Below, piece by piece: positions 26,864 to 36,899 of a DNA stretch of 64,000 nucleotides. The stretch lies in the NCBI GenBank assembly GCA_947593515.1, contig CANQDQ010000005.1, positions 1-64,000 of the forward strand, read 5' to 3'. Numbering within the stretch: the first letter of the stretch is position 1; every line of letters begins with the position of its first letter. Under the pieces are notes generated by a model. It saw nothing but the letters and a program-made list of their open reading frames with translations, was not told where the DNA came from and ran no database searches. This DNA comes from an uncultured Bacteroidales bacterium (GTDB lineage Bacteria > Bacteroidota > Bacteroidia > Bacteroidales > UBA11471). Position numbers and translations under genes: made by a program.

Positions 26864-27700
26864 ATGTTGCAAATAGGCAGATACAATACGTTGCGGGTCG
26901 TCAAGAGCGTCGATTTCGGCGTCTATCTCGACGGCGGGGAACAGGGTGAAATACTTTTGCCGTCAAATACCGTGCCGCCGGATTGCAAGGTCGGCGATGA
27001 AATAGAGGCGTTTATCTATTTCGACAGCGACGACCGTATCATCGCCACGACCGAACGCCCCTATGCCCAAGTCGGCGACTTCGCCTGCCTGCGGGTCGAT
27101 TCGGTGAATCGTGTCGGCGTCTTTTTGGATTGGGGGCTTCGGGGCAAACAGCTGCTCGTCCCATTCCGCGAACAGCGGGCGGAAATGCGTGTCGGCAAAT
27201 ATTATACGGTGTATGTCTATCTCGACGAAGCGAGCGGACGCATTGTCGCCACTGCCAAGATAAATCGCTACCTGCACCGCACGTCGGTCGAATACAGCTA
27301 CAATCAGGAGGTCGATATATTGGTGGTGCAGCGTACCGATTTGGGCTTTCGGGTCATCGTGAACAACGCCCACTGGGGCATGATTTATCATAGTGAAATA
27401 TTTACGCCCGTGCATTGCGGCGACCGGTTGAAAGGATATGTTACCCATATCCGCGCCGACGAAAAAGTCGATGTGGCTCTGCGTCCGGCGGGTTACGAAA
27501 GTGTCGAGGCGCTTTCGCAGACGATACTCGATGCGCTGCGCGAGGCGGGCGGATTCCTGCCTTTGACCGATAAGAGCGATGCCGATGTCATAGCCGAGCG
27601 GTTCGGTTGCAGCAAAAAGAATTTCAAGAAAGCGCTCGGTGCCCTTTACAAGAAAAGAGAAATACGGATTCTCGAAAACAGTATCGAATCGGTGAAATAG
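26864..27700 (+). CDS. S1-like RNA-binding protein (CvfB-like)
   Basis: MLQIGRYNTLRVVKSVDFGVYLDGGEQGEILLPS; RVGVFLDWGLRGKQLLVPFREQ. Confidence 0.88.
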   Translation: MLQIGRYNTLRVVKSVDFGVYLDGGEQGEILLPSNTVPPDCKVGDEIEAFIYFDSDDRIIATTERPYAQVGDFACLRVDSVNRVGVFLDWGLRGKQLLVPFREQRAEMRVGKYYTVYVYLDEASGRIVATAKINRYLHRTSVEYSYNQEVDILVVQRTDLGFRVIVNNAHWGMIYHSEIFTPVHCGDRLKGYVTHIRADEKVDVALRPAGYESVEALSQTILDALREAGGFLPLTDKSDADVIAERFGCSKKNFKKALGALYKKREIRILENSIESVK

Positions 27701-27705
27701 CAGGT

Positions 27706-28614
27706 TTATTGGCGGGGCAGTTTCACGGCAAGCGTGCGAAAGTGCGTCAGATGCCCGCAGAACGTTTCGATAAGTTTTTCATCGGTGGCGCGCACGGGGT
27801 TGATGTCGATGCCGCCCCGACGGGTGTAAAATGCCATGACTAATAAGTCTTCGGGGGCGAACCGCGTGTGTAGCGCGTTGAAAATCATTTCTACCACTTC
27901 TTCGTGAAAATGGTTCTCGTTGCGGAACGAAACGATATAGCGCAGCAGCGAATCGACAGCGGGCAACTCGTCGCCTTTCATATAGAGATAGAGGTCGCCC
28001 CAGTCGGGCTGGCTTGTAATTTTGCAGCGGCTTCGCAACAGGTCGGTGTGTCCTTGCAGTGCGCCGCTTCGACCGCTTTCGGGGCATAGCAGCGCGGTGT
28101 CCTGCGTGTAGGCGGACAGCGGCTCGGGCGATAGCTGTTCGATGCCCCAGTATTCCCATGCTGTTTCTCCTTTTTCGGCGGACGGGTGCGAAAGCGTGTG
28201 CCGTGCCGCTTCTTCCGGCGTTTCGGCGCATACGGCAACTTCCGTTTCGAGCAGAGCCGACAGGTCGCGCGCTATCGTTTCCGTCAGGAATTGCCGCACC
28301 ACCTCCCGCGTTGCGCCGCACGGGGTCATGTTCAGCGCATTCAAATAAAGTTTGAGCGACTTGCTCTCCACGATATAGCGGCTTGTGCAGGCGTAACGAA
28401 TCCGCACGATGAAATTCACCGGCGCGCCTTTGTCCGTCAGTGCGCTGGCTTCGTAGCAGTTCCACAAGTCGGCGCCTGTGAACGGCAGGTGCGATTCGTC
28501 GATGCCGTATTTTCTGCGGTTTTCGATGCGGGGCACGCGCACCAAGATGTCGGGTGCATACCGGTCGGGATAGGCGACCCGCCGTCCTAAAACGTGTTGT
28601 ATGTCATTTTCCAT
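27706..28614 (-). CDS. queF: NADPH-dependent 7-cyano-7-deazaguanine reductase
   Basis: GADLWNCYEASALTDKGAPV; YIVESKSLKLYLNALNMT; FHEEVVEMIFNALHTRF. Confidence 0.93.
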   Translation of the reverse strand: MENDIQHVLGRRVAYPDRYAPDILVRVPRIENRRKYGIDESHLPFTGADLWNCYEASALTDKGAPVNFIVRIRYACTSRYIVESKSLKLYLNALNMTPCGATREVVRQFLTETIARDLSALLETEVAVCAETPEEAARHTLSHPSAEKGETAWEYWGIEQLSPEPLSAYTQDTALLCPESGRSGALQGHTDLLRSRCKITSQPDWGDLYLYMKGDELPAVDSLLRYIVSFRNENHFHEEVVEMIFNALHTRFAPEDLLVMAFYTRRGGIDINPVRATDEKLIETFCGHLTHFRTLAVKLPRQ

Positions 28615-28620
28615 AGGCTG

Positions 28621-29847
28621 TTACAAGGAAGGTAGCAATAAAGAACTGTCGCCGTAGCTGAGGAAGCGGAAATCGTGCGCCAGCGCATAGTCGTAAACCC
28701 GCCGCCAATCGTTGCCGATAAACGCCGATACGAGCAGCAGCAGCGTGCTGCGCGGTTGGTGGAAGTTGGTGATGAGACCGCGCACGAGGCGGTAGCGGTA
28801 GCCGGGTACGATGATGATGCGGGTTGCCGACACTAACCGGTCGAGGCGTTTCCGGTCGAGATAGTCGACAATTGCCTGCAATGTCTCGCGCACGGGAATG
28901 TCGGGCGCCGGTTCGTAAGGCTGCCATTGTGCCACGACCAATTCTTCGGGGGCGACGTCGGGCGACGAAATCAGCCGGCAGCCGATATAATAGAGGCTTT
29001 CGAGGGTGCGTACCGATGTGGTGCCCACCGCCACGATGCGGCGGTCGGTCGCGGCGAGGGTGCGGAGCGTGTCGCGCGGCACTGAAATATATTCCAGATG
29101 CATTTCGTGGTCGGCGATGGTATCGCTTTTTACCGGTTTGAACGTGCCTGCCCCCACGTGCAGCGTCAGTTCCAGACGAGGAATGCCCCGCTTTTGCAGC
29201 GCGTCGAAAACTTCGGGCGTGAAGTGCAGCCCCGCTGTTGGAGCGGCAACCGACCCTTCGATGCGCGAATAGACCGTTTGGTAAGTCGTCTTGTCCGACT
29301 CCTCCGCTTCGCGGTGGAGGTAGGGGGGAATGGGCAGTTCGCCGAAACTTTCGAGCAGGGCGGCGAATGTCGTTTCGGCATCGTCCCACGAAAAAATGAT
29401 TTCGTGCGCCTGCGAGCCGTGTGTCGCGCCGCGTTCCGCCGTGAGCGTTACTTCCCGTCCGTCGATTGTCAGCGTGCGGACGAGTGCGCCCTGTTTCCAT
29501 TTGCTCAGGTTGCCCACCAAGCAACTCCACACGCAGCGTCCGGTAGTCTGAAATACAGATAGATAGTCGCACGGCGACAGCGGTTCGAGGCAGAAAATTT
29601 CAATCAGTGCGCCGGTCGGTTTGCGGAAGTGCAGCCGCGCCTGTATCACCCGCGTATTGTTGCACACCAACAGGGTGTCGTCGGGCAGATAATCGGCGAG
29701 CGAGCGAAAAGTCGATTCCGCAATTTCCCCGTTCCGGTAGAGCAGCAGTTTCGAGGCGTCGCGGCGAGCGACCGGAAATTTCGCGATGCGCTCGCCGGAC
29801 AGCGGGTAGTCGTAGTCGTCGATGCGTATATCTTTCGGATTTTGCAT
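28621..29847 (-). CDS. queA: S-adenosylmethionine:tRNA ribosyltransferase-isomerase
   Basis: DYDYPLSGERIAKFPVARRDASKLLLY; TYQTVYSRIEGSVAAPTAGLHFTPE; LTLHVGAGTFKPV; start MQNPKDIRIDDYDYP. Confidence 0.94.
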   Translation of the reverse strand: MQNPKDIRIDDYDYPLSGERIAKFPVARRDASKLLLYRNGEIAESTFRSLADYLPDDTLLVCNNTRVIQARLHFRKPTGALIEIFCLEPLSPCDYLSVFQTTGRCVWSCLVGNLSKWKQGALVRTLTIDGREVTLTAERGATHGSQAHEIIFSWDDAETTFAALLESFGELPIPPYLHREAEESDKTTYQTVYSRIEGSVAAPTAGLHFTPEVFDALQKRGIPRLELTLHVGAGTFKPVKSDTIADHEMHLEYISVPRDTLRTLAATDRRIVAVGTTSVRTLESLYYIGCRLISSPDVAPEELVVAQWQPYEPAPDIPVRETLQAIVDYLDRKRLDRLVSATRIIIVPGYRYRLVRGLITNFHQPRSTLLLLVSAFIGNDWRRVYDYALAHDFRFLSYGDSSLLLPSL

Positions 29848-29906
29848 TTCGTTGTTGAATATTTCTGCAAAAATAGGCATCTTTGCAGGATAAATCAAAA
29901 AAGACC

Positions 29907-30989
29907 ATGATAAAGATTGGAGACAAGGTGCGATTTCTGAATGCCGTAGGCGGGGGCGTAGTGCGCCGCATCGACCGCGACATCGTTTTTGTGGAGGAGG
30001 AAGACGGTTTTGAAACGCCGATTCTCGCCCGTGAATGCGTAGTGATAGAGGAGGGCAGGGTGCAGGACAAGGGTGTGCCGCCCGTCGGCAAAGACGAGGA
30101 GCCGCGCCGGCACGGCGGGTCGCCCCAACAGCCGGCAACCCCGCAGCCTGACGATGAGGACGAGGAAATGAAGATTCCCATCGAGGAAACCCGCGAAGGC
30201 GAGCGGCTCAGCCTCTACCTCGCATTCGTGCCCGAAGATACCGCACGGCTCGATAAAACGACGTTTGATGCCTATCTGATAAACGACAGCAACTATTATC
30301 TCGACTATATCTGCCTTTCCCGCTGCGACGACGGCAGCTGGCAGCTGCGCAGCCGCGGCACGGCGGAGCCGAACATACAGGTGTGTCTGGAAACTTTCGA
30401 CCGCGAAACGGTCGGCGAGTGGGAGCATCTTTCGATGCAAGCCGTTGCCTACAAGCGAGGTAAAAATTTCGAATGCAAAGAACCGGTGTCGGTATCGCTG
30501 CATATCGACCCCGTGAAATTCTATAAACTGCACACCTTCGGCACGAGCGAATTTTTCGATGAAATGACGTGGGTGCTGCCGCTCGTGGAGCGGGATTTGC
30601 CGATGAAATCGCTGCATATCGATGCGCAGGCGTTGGTGCGGGCTATGCACGAGAAACACGACGACGCCCCTGCACGCCGACCTGAACCCCGCAAGCAGCC
30701 CCGCAATGAAATCGTGGAGGTCGATCTCCACATTCACGAACTGGTCGATACGACCGCCGGCATGAGCAACGGCGATATGCTGCAACTGCAATTGCAGACT
30801 TTCCGCGATACGCTCGAACAGCATAAAGGCGAGAAAGGCCGCAAAATCGTATTCATACACGGGAAAGGCGACGGCGTGCTGCGGCGCGCTATTCTCGACG
30901 AGTTGCAGCGCCGCTACAAGCACTATGACTATCAGGACGCCTCGTTTCGGGAATACGGATTCGGCGCTACGCAGGTTACGATACGGTAA
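29907..30989 (+). CDS. DUF2027 / Smr-domain protein
   Basis: MIKIGDKVRFLNAVGGGVVRRID N-term; C-terminal Smr EVDLHIHELVDTTAGMSNGDMLQLQLQTFRDTLEQHKGEKGRKIVFIHGKGDGVLRRAIL. Confidence 0.9.
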   Translation: MIKIGDKVRFLNAVGGGVVRRIDRDIVFVEEEDGFETPILARECVVIEEGRVQDKGVPPVGKDEEPRRHGGSPQQPATPQPDDEDEEMKIPIEETREGERLSLYLAFVPEDTARLDKTTFDAYLINDSNYYLDYICLSRCDDGSWQLRSRGTAEPNIQVCLETFDRETVGEWEHLSMQAVAYKRGKNFECKEPVSVSLHIDPVKFYKLHTFGTSEFFDEMTWVLPLVERDLPMKSLHIDAQALVRAMHEKHDDAPARRPEPRKQPRNEIVEVDLHIHELVDTTAGMSNGDMLQLQLQTFRDTLEQHKGEKGRKIVFIHGKGDGVLRRAILDELQRRYKHYDYQDASFREYGFGATQVTIR

Positions 30990-31013
30990 CGGCGACGGTC
31001 GCCGTGCCGTCGG

Positions 31014-31715
31014 TTATTTGTATTCTTGCAGCAGGGCGGTAAGCTCTTTCACCCCTTCGCTCGCCCCTTTGGCGATGACGTGCGTTATCCGCCCGCTCAC
31101 GTCGTTTACGGGGTTGGGGTCGATGAGGAATGCCGGCACGCCGGAGCGTATGTAGCGCAACAGCCCTGCGGCGGGATAGACATTCAGCGACGTGCCGATG
31201 ACGACGAAAATATCGGCTTTTTCCACCTCCTCGATGGCATCTTCAATCAAAGGCACGGCCTCGCCGAACCATACGATGTGCGGGCGCAGCTGCGACCCTT
31301 TTTCGCAAAGGTCGCCGAGTTTGGTATCCAAGTGGTCGGGCGCGACGTCGTAGACCAGATTGTCATCGACCGACGAGCGCACTTTCATCAACTCCCCGTG
31401 CAGGTGTATGACGTTCCGGCTTCCGGCGGCTTCGTGCAGATTATCCACGTTTTGCGTGATGATGCGCACATCGAAATCGTTTTCGAGAGCGGCAAGCCCC
31501 CGATGCCCGTCGTTGGGCGATACGTTCATCAATTCCCGCCGTCGGGCGTTGTAGAAATCCAGCACCTGCTGCGGGTTGCGCGCCCACCCTTCGGGCGTAG
31601 CCACATCTTCGACGCGGTAGCCCGACCAGAGTCCGTTGCTTCCCCGAAAAACCGCCAAGCCGCTTTCCGCGCTCATGCCTGCGCCCGTAAGGACGACCAA
31701 ATGTTTTTTATTCAT
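31014..31715 (-). CDS. cobB: NAD-dependent protein deacylase (Sir2 family)
   Basis: LVVLTGAGMSAESGLAVFRGSNGLW; IITQNVDNLHEAAGSRNVIHLHGEL; VVIGTSLNVYPAAGL. Confidence 0.93.
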   Translation of the reverse strand: MNKKHLVVLTGAGMSAESGLAVFRGSNGLWSGYRVEDVATPEGWARNPQQVLDFYNARRRELMNVSPNDGHRGLAALENDFDVRIITQNVDNLHEAAGSRNVIHLHGELMKVRSSVDDNLVYDVAPDHLDTKLGDLCEKGSQLRPHIVWFGEAVPLIEDAIEEVEKADIFVVIGTSLNVYPAAGLLRYIRSGVPAFLIDPNPVNDVSGRITHVIAKGASEGVKELTALLQEYK

Positions 31716-31857
31716 GATGCAATGTGTTTTTGCGACGTTTCCTGCAAAATTAGAATTTTTTTTGTTTCAAAAAAGAAATCTCTGCAATAAAAACCGTATC
31801 TTCGCCTCGCTTTTCACGGAAATGTGAAAGTTTCCAATAAAATCATAACTCACGGAT

Positions 31858-32442
31858 ATGGATAAATTAAGTTACGCTTTGGGTTTGAGCATGGGCAACA
31901 ACTTCAAATCGTCGGGCATCGCAGCGTTGTCGGTCGATGATTTTGCGCGCGGCGTGCAAGCTGTTTATGAAAATGCGAAACCGGAAATGAACTACGACGA
32001 AGCCAAGCAAATCGTGAACGACTATTTCACCCGTTTGCAGCAAGAGGTCGAGGAGCGTAATTTGCGTGCCGGAGAAGCCTTTTTGGCAGAAAACAAAAAG
32101 CGTGCCGGCGTGGTAACGCTGCCCAGCGGATTGCAGTACGAAGTGCTGGCGGAGGGCAAGGGGCGTCGTCCGTCGGCGACCGACCGCGTGCAGTGCCATT
32201 ATCACGGCACGCTCATCGACGGTACGGTGTTCGACAGCTCCGTGCAGCGGGGTACGCCCGCCGTGTTCGGCGTCAATCAGGTGATACCCGGTTGGGTGGA
32301 AGCGCTGCAACTCATGCCCGAAGGCTCGCGCTGGAAACTTTATATCCCTTCCGAACTCGCATACGGAAAACGGGGTGCCGGAGGCAGCATTGCCCCCAAC
32401 AGCGCACTCGTTTTTGAAGTGGAACTTATAAAAATCATTTAA
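31858..32442 (+). CDS. FKBP-type peptidyl-prolyl cis-trans isomerase
   Basis: VQCHYHGTLIDGTVFDSSVQRGTPAVFGVNQVIPGWVEALQLMPEGSRWKLYIPSELAYG. Confidence 0.95.
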   Translation: MDKLSYALGLSMGNNFKSSGIAALSVDDFARGVQAVYENAKPEMNYDEAKQIVNDYFTRLQQEVEERNLRAGEAFLAENKKRAGVVTLPSGLQYEVLAEGKGRRPSATDRVQCHYHGTLIDGTVFDSSVQRGTPAVFGVNQVIPGWVEALQLMPEGSRWKLYIPSELAYGKRGAGGSIAPNSALVFEVELIKII

Positions 32443-32452
32443 TCATAAAACA

Positions 32453-33292
32453 ATGAAAAAAATCGTAATCAGTTTGGCGGCAGCCTTGTCGTTTGCCGCT
32501 GTATCGTGCGACTCTTGCAAGTCGGTTAAGGAATTGAACAGCGAAACCGATTCGTTGTCCTACGCATTCGGCGTTTTAGCCGGTTCCGATGTGTTGAACG
32601 GCGTTCAGCGTATGGACCCTGCTGTGGATATGGCTCAATTTTTCAAAGGCGCAAAAGAGGGCTTGAAAGGCGATTCCACCAAATTCTCGTATGAATTGGG
32701 TTACTCCTTTGCACTCTCCATGAAACAGCAAATGGAAAAAATGTACAAGCAATTGAATTTGACCGTCGATAAAGACGTGTTCATGGCGGCTCTTTGCGCT
32801 GCCGTAGAGAAAGATTCCACCGCGTTGATGAACGAGATGACTGCCCAAATGGCATGGCAATCGATTTTGACGGCTGCCGATGAAAGAAAAATAGCTTCGT
32901 CGCCGGAGGCTATCCAGAACAAAGCCGACGGTGAAGCCTTCTTGGCTGCCAAAGCAAAAGAAGAGGGCATCGTTGCCACTCCCAGCGGTCTGCTCTACAA
33001 AGTACAGAAAGAGGGCAAGGGCGAAGCTGCCAAAATGGGCGATAAGGTAAAAGTGAATTATAAAGGTACGTTGGCAGATGGCAAGCAATTCGATGCCAAC
33101 GATAACGTGCAGATGACCATCGGTCAGATGGTGCCCGGATTCAACGAAGCCCTCATGCTGATGTCGCCCGGCGCCAAATATACGATATACATTCCTTCGG
33201 AGTTGGGATATGGCGTGCGCGGTCGCGGCGCCCTCATTCCCACCAATTCGGTTCTCGTTTTCGATGTAGAATTGTTGGAAATCGTAAAATAA
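32453..33292 (+). CDS. FKBP-type peptidyl-prolyl cis-trans isomerase, lipoprotein
   Basis: Lipobox AAVSCDSCK; VKVNYKGTLADGKQFDANDNVQMTIGQMVPGFNEALMLMSPGAKYTIYIPSELGYG. Confidence 0.94.
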   Translation: MKKIVISLAAALSFAAVSCDSCKSVKELNSETDSLSYAFGVLAGSDVLNGVQRMDPAVDMAQFFKGAKEGLKGDSTKFSYELGYSFALSMKQQMEKMYKQLNLTVDKDVFMAALCAAVEKDSTALMNEMTAQMAWQSILTAADERKIASSPEAIQNKADGEAFLAAKAKEEGIVATPSGLLYKVQKEGKGEAAKMGDKVKVNYKGTLADGKQFDANDNVQMTIGQMVPGFNEALMLMSPGAKYTIYIPSELGYGVRGRGALIPTNSVLVFDVELLEIVK

Positions 33293-33321
33293 CAAATAAC
33301 AGATAGTTATTATTTATGCAG

Positions 33322-33357
33322 AAAGGTTCGGGATTTATTCCGAACCTTTCTTTTTTT
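33322..33357 (+). terminator. Intrinsic terminator after FKBP genes
   Basis: AAAGGTTCGGGATTTATTCCGAACCTTTCTTTTTTT. Confidence 0.85.
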
Positions 33358-33480
33358 GAAACGGATTTTTATTAAAAAGAAATTTTAGAGAAAAAATACA
33401 TTATTTCACTATTTGAATGAACAACAATATCAAAAAAGGTGTATTTTTGCTTTACCAAATCAGAATTAAAAACCGATATT

Positions 33481-33948
33481 ATGGAGAAGATTGATAATCT
33501 TGACCGTCAAATCCTCGAAATCATCATGTGCAATGCACGTATTCCGTCGAAAGATGTTGCAGCCAAATGCGGCGTTTCGCGTGCTGCTATACACCAACGC
33601 ATACAGCGATTGATCGATATGAATGTGATCGTCGGCTCCGGCTATCACGTCAATCCCAAAATTTTGGGGTATCGCACATGCACCTATATCGGAGTCCGTC
33701 TCGAAAAAGGCTCCATGTATAAAGATGTCGTGCCCGAGCTGTCGAAGATTCCCGAAGTGGTGGAATGCCATTTCACCACCGGTCCCTACACGATGCTCTG
33801 CAAGCTCTACGCCCGCGACAACGAACATCTGATGCAGTTGATAAACGACCATGTACAGCAGATTCCGGGTGTCGTATCGACCGAAACCCTCATATCGCTC
33901 GATCAAAGTCTTAACAGGGAAATTCCTATCAATAAGCCCGAAGAGTGA
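33481..33948 (+). CDS. Lrp/AsnC-family transcriptional regulator
   Basis: MEKIDNLDRQILEIIMCNARIPSKDVAAKCGVSRAAIHQRIQRLIDMNVI. Confidence 0.94.
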   Translation: MEKIDNLDRQILEIIMCNARIPSKDVAAKCGVSRAAIHQRIQRLIDMNVIVGSGYHVNPKILGYRTCTYIGVRLEKGSMYKDVVPELSKIPEVVECHFTTGPYTMLCKLYARDNEHLMQLINDHVQQIPGVVSTETLISLDQSLNREIPINKPEE

Positions 33949-33965
33949 GGCGCATGGTCTGTTAT

Positions 33966-33999
33966 AAAAAATCCGTCCTTTTGCAAGAACGGATTTTTT
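33966..33999. terminator. Bidirectional terminator between lrp-like and ribF
   Basis: AAAAATCCGTCCTTTTGCAAGAACGGATTTTTT. Confidence 0.75.
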
Positions 34000-34015
34000 C
34001 TTTTCTCAATACTCC

Positions 34016-34939
34016 TTAGAACAGAATGCCGAGCGCTTTTTCTCGGTCGCGCAGCAGCTGCATGCGCAGCGATTCTATATTGTCCATGTGGTATTCCGGT
34101 CGCAGGAACTCCACAAATTCTATGCGGAGCCGCTGCCCGTAGAGTGAGCCTTTGAAATCGAACAGATGCGCTTCGATGTTTTTCTCCCGGCTGTCGGGCG
34201 TAACGGTGGGGTGCGTTCCGATGTTCAGCATACCGCCGTATTCTTTGCCGCCGTCGAGCCATACCCGTACGGCGTATGCCCCGTTGGCGGGAATTATCTT
34301 GTCGGCACACGCAGGAACGATATTGGCAGTCGGAAATCCGATGCGCCTGCCGAGTTGTTGTCCTTCCACTACGGTGCCTCCCAGACGGTATTCGTAGGAG
34401 AGCAGGCGGGCGGCTTCACGCACCTGTCCGCTGTCGAGCAGCCGGCGTATGACGGAAGAACTCGCTTTGCGTCCGTCGGGCATATAGGCTGCCGCTTGCG
34501 ATACCGTAATGCCGAGCCTCTCGCCGTAGCGGCGGTAATCGTCGGGCGTGTCGCTGCTGTCGTGTCCGAACCGGTGGTCGTATCCCATTGTCAGATGCTG
34601 CACACCGTAACGTTCGTGTATCGACGCCATGAAATCATATGCCGACAAGCCGGCGACGGCAGGGGTGAAATCGAGCAGTATGCAGAAGTCGATGCCGGTC
34701 GCGGCGAGCAATGCCATTCGTTCTTCGGTCGTGGTGAGCAGCGGCATACGCTCGTGTGTCAGTACGGTTTTCGGGTGTTCGCGGAAAGTGATGATTCCCG
34801 ATGCCAGCCCTTTTTCGGCGGCAGCGGTTTGTACGTCGGCGAGCAGGGCGCGATGTCCCGCGTGTACCCCGTCGAAAAATCCGATAGTGGCTGCCAATCC
34901 TTTTTCCGGACGGAACGGTAGAGATTCGATAATTTGCAT
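34016..34939 (-). CDS. ribF: Bifunctional riboflavin kinase / FAD synthetase
   Basis: AATIGFFDGVHAGHRALL; GYDHRFGHDSSDT; SSSVIRRLLDSGQV; GRRIGFPTANI. Confidence 0.95.
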   Translation of the reverse strand: MQIIESLPFRPEKGLAATIGFFDGVHAGHRALLADVQTAAAEKGLASGIITFREHPKTVLTHERMPLLTTTEERMALLAATGIDFCILLDFTPAVAGLSAYDFMASIHERYGVQHLTMGYDHRFGHDSSDTPDDYRRYGERLGITVSQAAAYMPDGRKASSSVIRRLLDSGQVREAARLLSYEYRLGGTVVEGQQLGRRIGFPTANIVPACADKIIPANGAYAVRVWLDGGKEYGGMLNIGTHPTVTPDSREKNIEAHLFDFKGSLYGQRLRIEFVEFLRPEYHMDNIESLRMQLLRDREKALGILF

Positions 34940-35115
34940 GGTGTCGTTCAAGTCGGAACAAAAATACATAAACTTTTACATTTCTACCGATACACGACGG
35001 CGGATTAACGTTTATTTTCCCGATAGCGTGCGTTCAATGAGGCTGTCGTGGGCAATAAATTTGTTTTTTACATATAAAACATATATTTTTGCAAACAAAC
35101 TAAAATTTATGTGCT

Positions 35116-35553
35116 ATGAAAATGCTTCAGGAATTTAAGGAATTTGCCATGCGTGGCAATGTGGTCGATATGGCAGTCGGTGTTATCATCGGCGGTGCAT
35201 TCGGCAAAATCGTTTCTTCGTTGGTTGCCGACGTTGTCATGCCGCTCATCGGTATTTTGATCGGCGGTATCGATTTTACCTCTTTGAAATGGACCTTCAA
35301 AGCGCCGGGTTTCGATTTGGCATCGCATGAAGTAACCGTGAATTATGGAAACTTCATACAGGTAACTTTCGATTTCTTGGTAATCGCTTTCTCTATCTTC
35401 ATGGTGATAAAGCTCATCAACCGTTTCTCTGCGAAGAAGAAAGCTGCCGAAGAGGCTGCCGCTGCCGCTGCGGCTCCTGCTCCCGAACCTGTGGAGCCCG
35501 ACGATGTGAAGTTGCTGAAAGAAATTCGCGACCTCCTCAAAGAGAAAAAGTAA
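35116..35553 (+). CDS. mscL: Large-conductance mechanosensitive channel
   Basis: [52 protein letters not shown]. Confidence 0.97.
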   Translation: MKMLQEFKEFAMRGNVVDMAVGVIIGGAFGKIVSSLVADVVMPLIGILIGGIDFTSLKWTFKAPGFDLASHEVTVNYGNFIQVTFDFLVIAFSIFMVIKLINRFSAKKKAAEEAAAAAAAPAPEPVEPDDVKLLKEIRDLLKEKK

Positions 35554-35573
35554 TTGCAATAATTTTATAAAGA

Positions 35574-35611
35574 AACGACCGGCGGCACGGTGTGCTGTCG
35601 GTCGTTCTTTT
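35574..35611 (+). terminator. Terminator downstream of mscL
   Basis: AACGACCGgCGGCACGGTGTGCTGtCGGTCGTTCTTTT hairpin. Confidence 0.7.
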
Positions 35612-35642
35612 ATCGGAATATCCGGTGTGATGCTCCTTTTAT

Positions 35643-36197
35643 TTAGTTGGTTTTGCTGGTTTCGACGATCTTGTCTTTTTCTGCGTTCAAGTCAACCGTA
35701 AAAGCGGTACGATATAAGGGGCGCGATTCGACACTGGCGATTTTATCTTTTGTCGCGGTTAAGTTAGTTCCGCCGTGTGTTATCGAGCTATCTTTATCTT
35801 TGCCGTCGGAGAGAAAGATTTTTGTTGTACGGGTGTAAGAATAGCCAATACCGTAATTATCTTTTGTATATTCCACGCCCGTTTTGAGTGTACGTACTAT
35901 TTGCAACGAAAAATCACTCGGGAATTTTTCGCATACAAAGGTCTTTTCCCATTTTCCCGTAACGGGTTCCGTTTGGGTCTTGCCGGCAAAATCGGTATAT
36001 TCGGCAGTCAGGTCGAATACTTCTAACTGATCGGCGTTCGGCTCGATCGAAAAAGTATATTCCGCTTTCGTTATCGTTGACGATTCGGTAGGATTTTGGG
36101 GTTCATTATCTTTTTTGTCGTCGTCGCTGCATGAAGCGGCACCCAAACCGAGCAATGCTATGGCACAGCCTAATAGAAATGTTTTTGTAGTTTTCAT
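35643..36197 (-). CDS. Lipoprotein of unknown function (tandem paralog A)
   Basis: MKTTKTFLLGCAIALLGLGAASCSDDDKK signal; shares body with neighbour (FDLTAEYTDFAGKTQTEPVTGKWEKTFVCEKFPSDFSLQIVRTL). Confidence 0.75.
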   Translation of the reverse strand: MKTTKTFLLGCAIALLGLGAASCSDDDKKDNEPQNPTESSTITKAEYTFSIEPNADQLEVFDLTAEYTDFAGKTQTEPVTGKWEKTFVCEKFPSDFSLQIVRTLKTGVEYTKDNYGIGYSYTRTTKIFLSDGKDKDSSITHGGTNLTATKDKIASVESRPLYRTAFTVDLNAEKDKIVETSKTN

Positions 36198-36234
36198 AAT
36201 GTTTTTATAATAAAAATTTTCAAGATGCTCTTTA

Positions 36235-36786
36235 TTAAATATTCGGAGTTGACCCCGTTTTTACGACATGATTTTTTTCTTCTGTCAAGTTAAGCATAAA
36301 AGAGGTTACGTAATCATCTAATTTTAAGTAGTCTTCAATATTCTCTTTTTCTATATCCATTTTGTCCTCCCTATCAGAGCGTTCCAAAAAAATGGGGGTA
36401 GCGGAGTTGGAAAGGAAATAGTTTGTTTCGTCTGCATAGGTATAACCGAGATTATAAATTTCTTTTGTTAATTCTGCTCCGCTTTGGAGTGTACGTACTA
36501 TTTTCAACGAAAAATTGCTTGGGAATTTTTCGCATACAAGAGTCTTTTCCCATTTCTCTGTCGTAATGGGTTCCGTTTGGAGCTTGCCGGCAAAATCGGT
36601 GTATTCGGCAGTCAGGTCGAATATTGCCAATTCATCGGCTTGTAGATCGATAGAAATGGTGTATTCCGCTTTTGTTACTGTTGCTTGAGGTTCTTGTTCA
36701 TCTTTGTCGTCGCTGCATGAAGCGGCACCCAAACCGAGCAATGTTATGGCACCGCCCAGTAGGAATAAAGTTTTTGTAGTTTTCAT
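36235..36786 (-). CDS. Lipoprotein of unknown function (tandem paralog B)
   Basis: MKTTKTLFLLGGAITLLGLGAASCSDDKDEQ; FDLTAEYTDFAGKLQTEPITTEKWEKTLVCEKFPSNFSLKIVRTL. Confidence 0.75.
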   Translation of the reverse strand: MKTTKTLFLLGGAITLLGLGAASCSDDKDEQEPQATVTKAEYTISIDLQADELAIFDLTAEYTDFAGKLQTEPITTEKWEKTLVCEKFPSNFSLKIVRTLQSGAELTKEIYNLGYTYADETNYFLSNSATPIFLERSDREDKMDIEKENIEDYLKLDDYVTSFMLNLTEEKNHVVKTGSTPNI

Positions 36787-36848
36787 AATGTTTAATTTTA
36801 TGATATGATTTACGGTGCAAAGATATTAAAATAAAAGATATTAAAAAT

Positions 36849-36879
36849 AAAAAAGGTTAGAAATTTTCTAACCTTTTTT
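36849..36879. terminator. Terminator downstream of trxB
   Basis: AAAAAAGGTTAGAAATTTTCTAACCTTTTTT. Confidence 0.8.
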
Positions 36880-36899
36880 GCGGTTTTTGTTGGAATAAA

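Noticed and set aside
27700-27706. Tight convergent junction CvfB-like/queF with 5-nt gap
   Set aside because: Compact, but no structure or repeat; ordinary gene packing.
30989-31005. Palindrome ACGGCGAC-G-GTCGCCGT between convergent Smr and sirtuin genes
   Set aside because: Short and lacks a T-run on either strand; insufficient to call a terminator or element.
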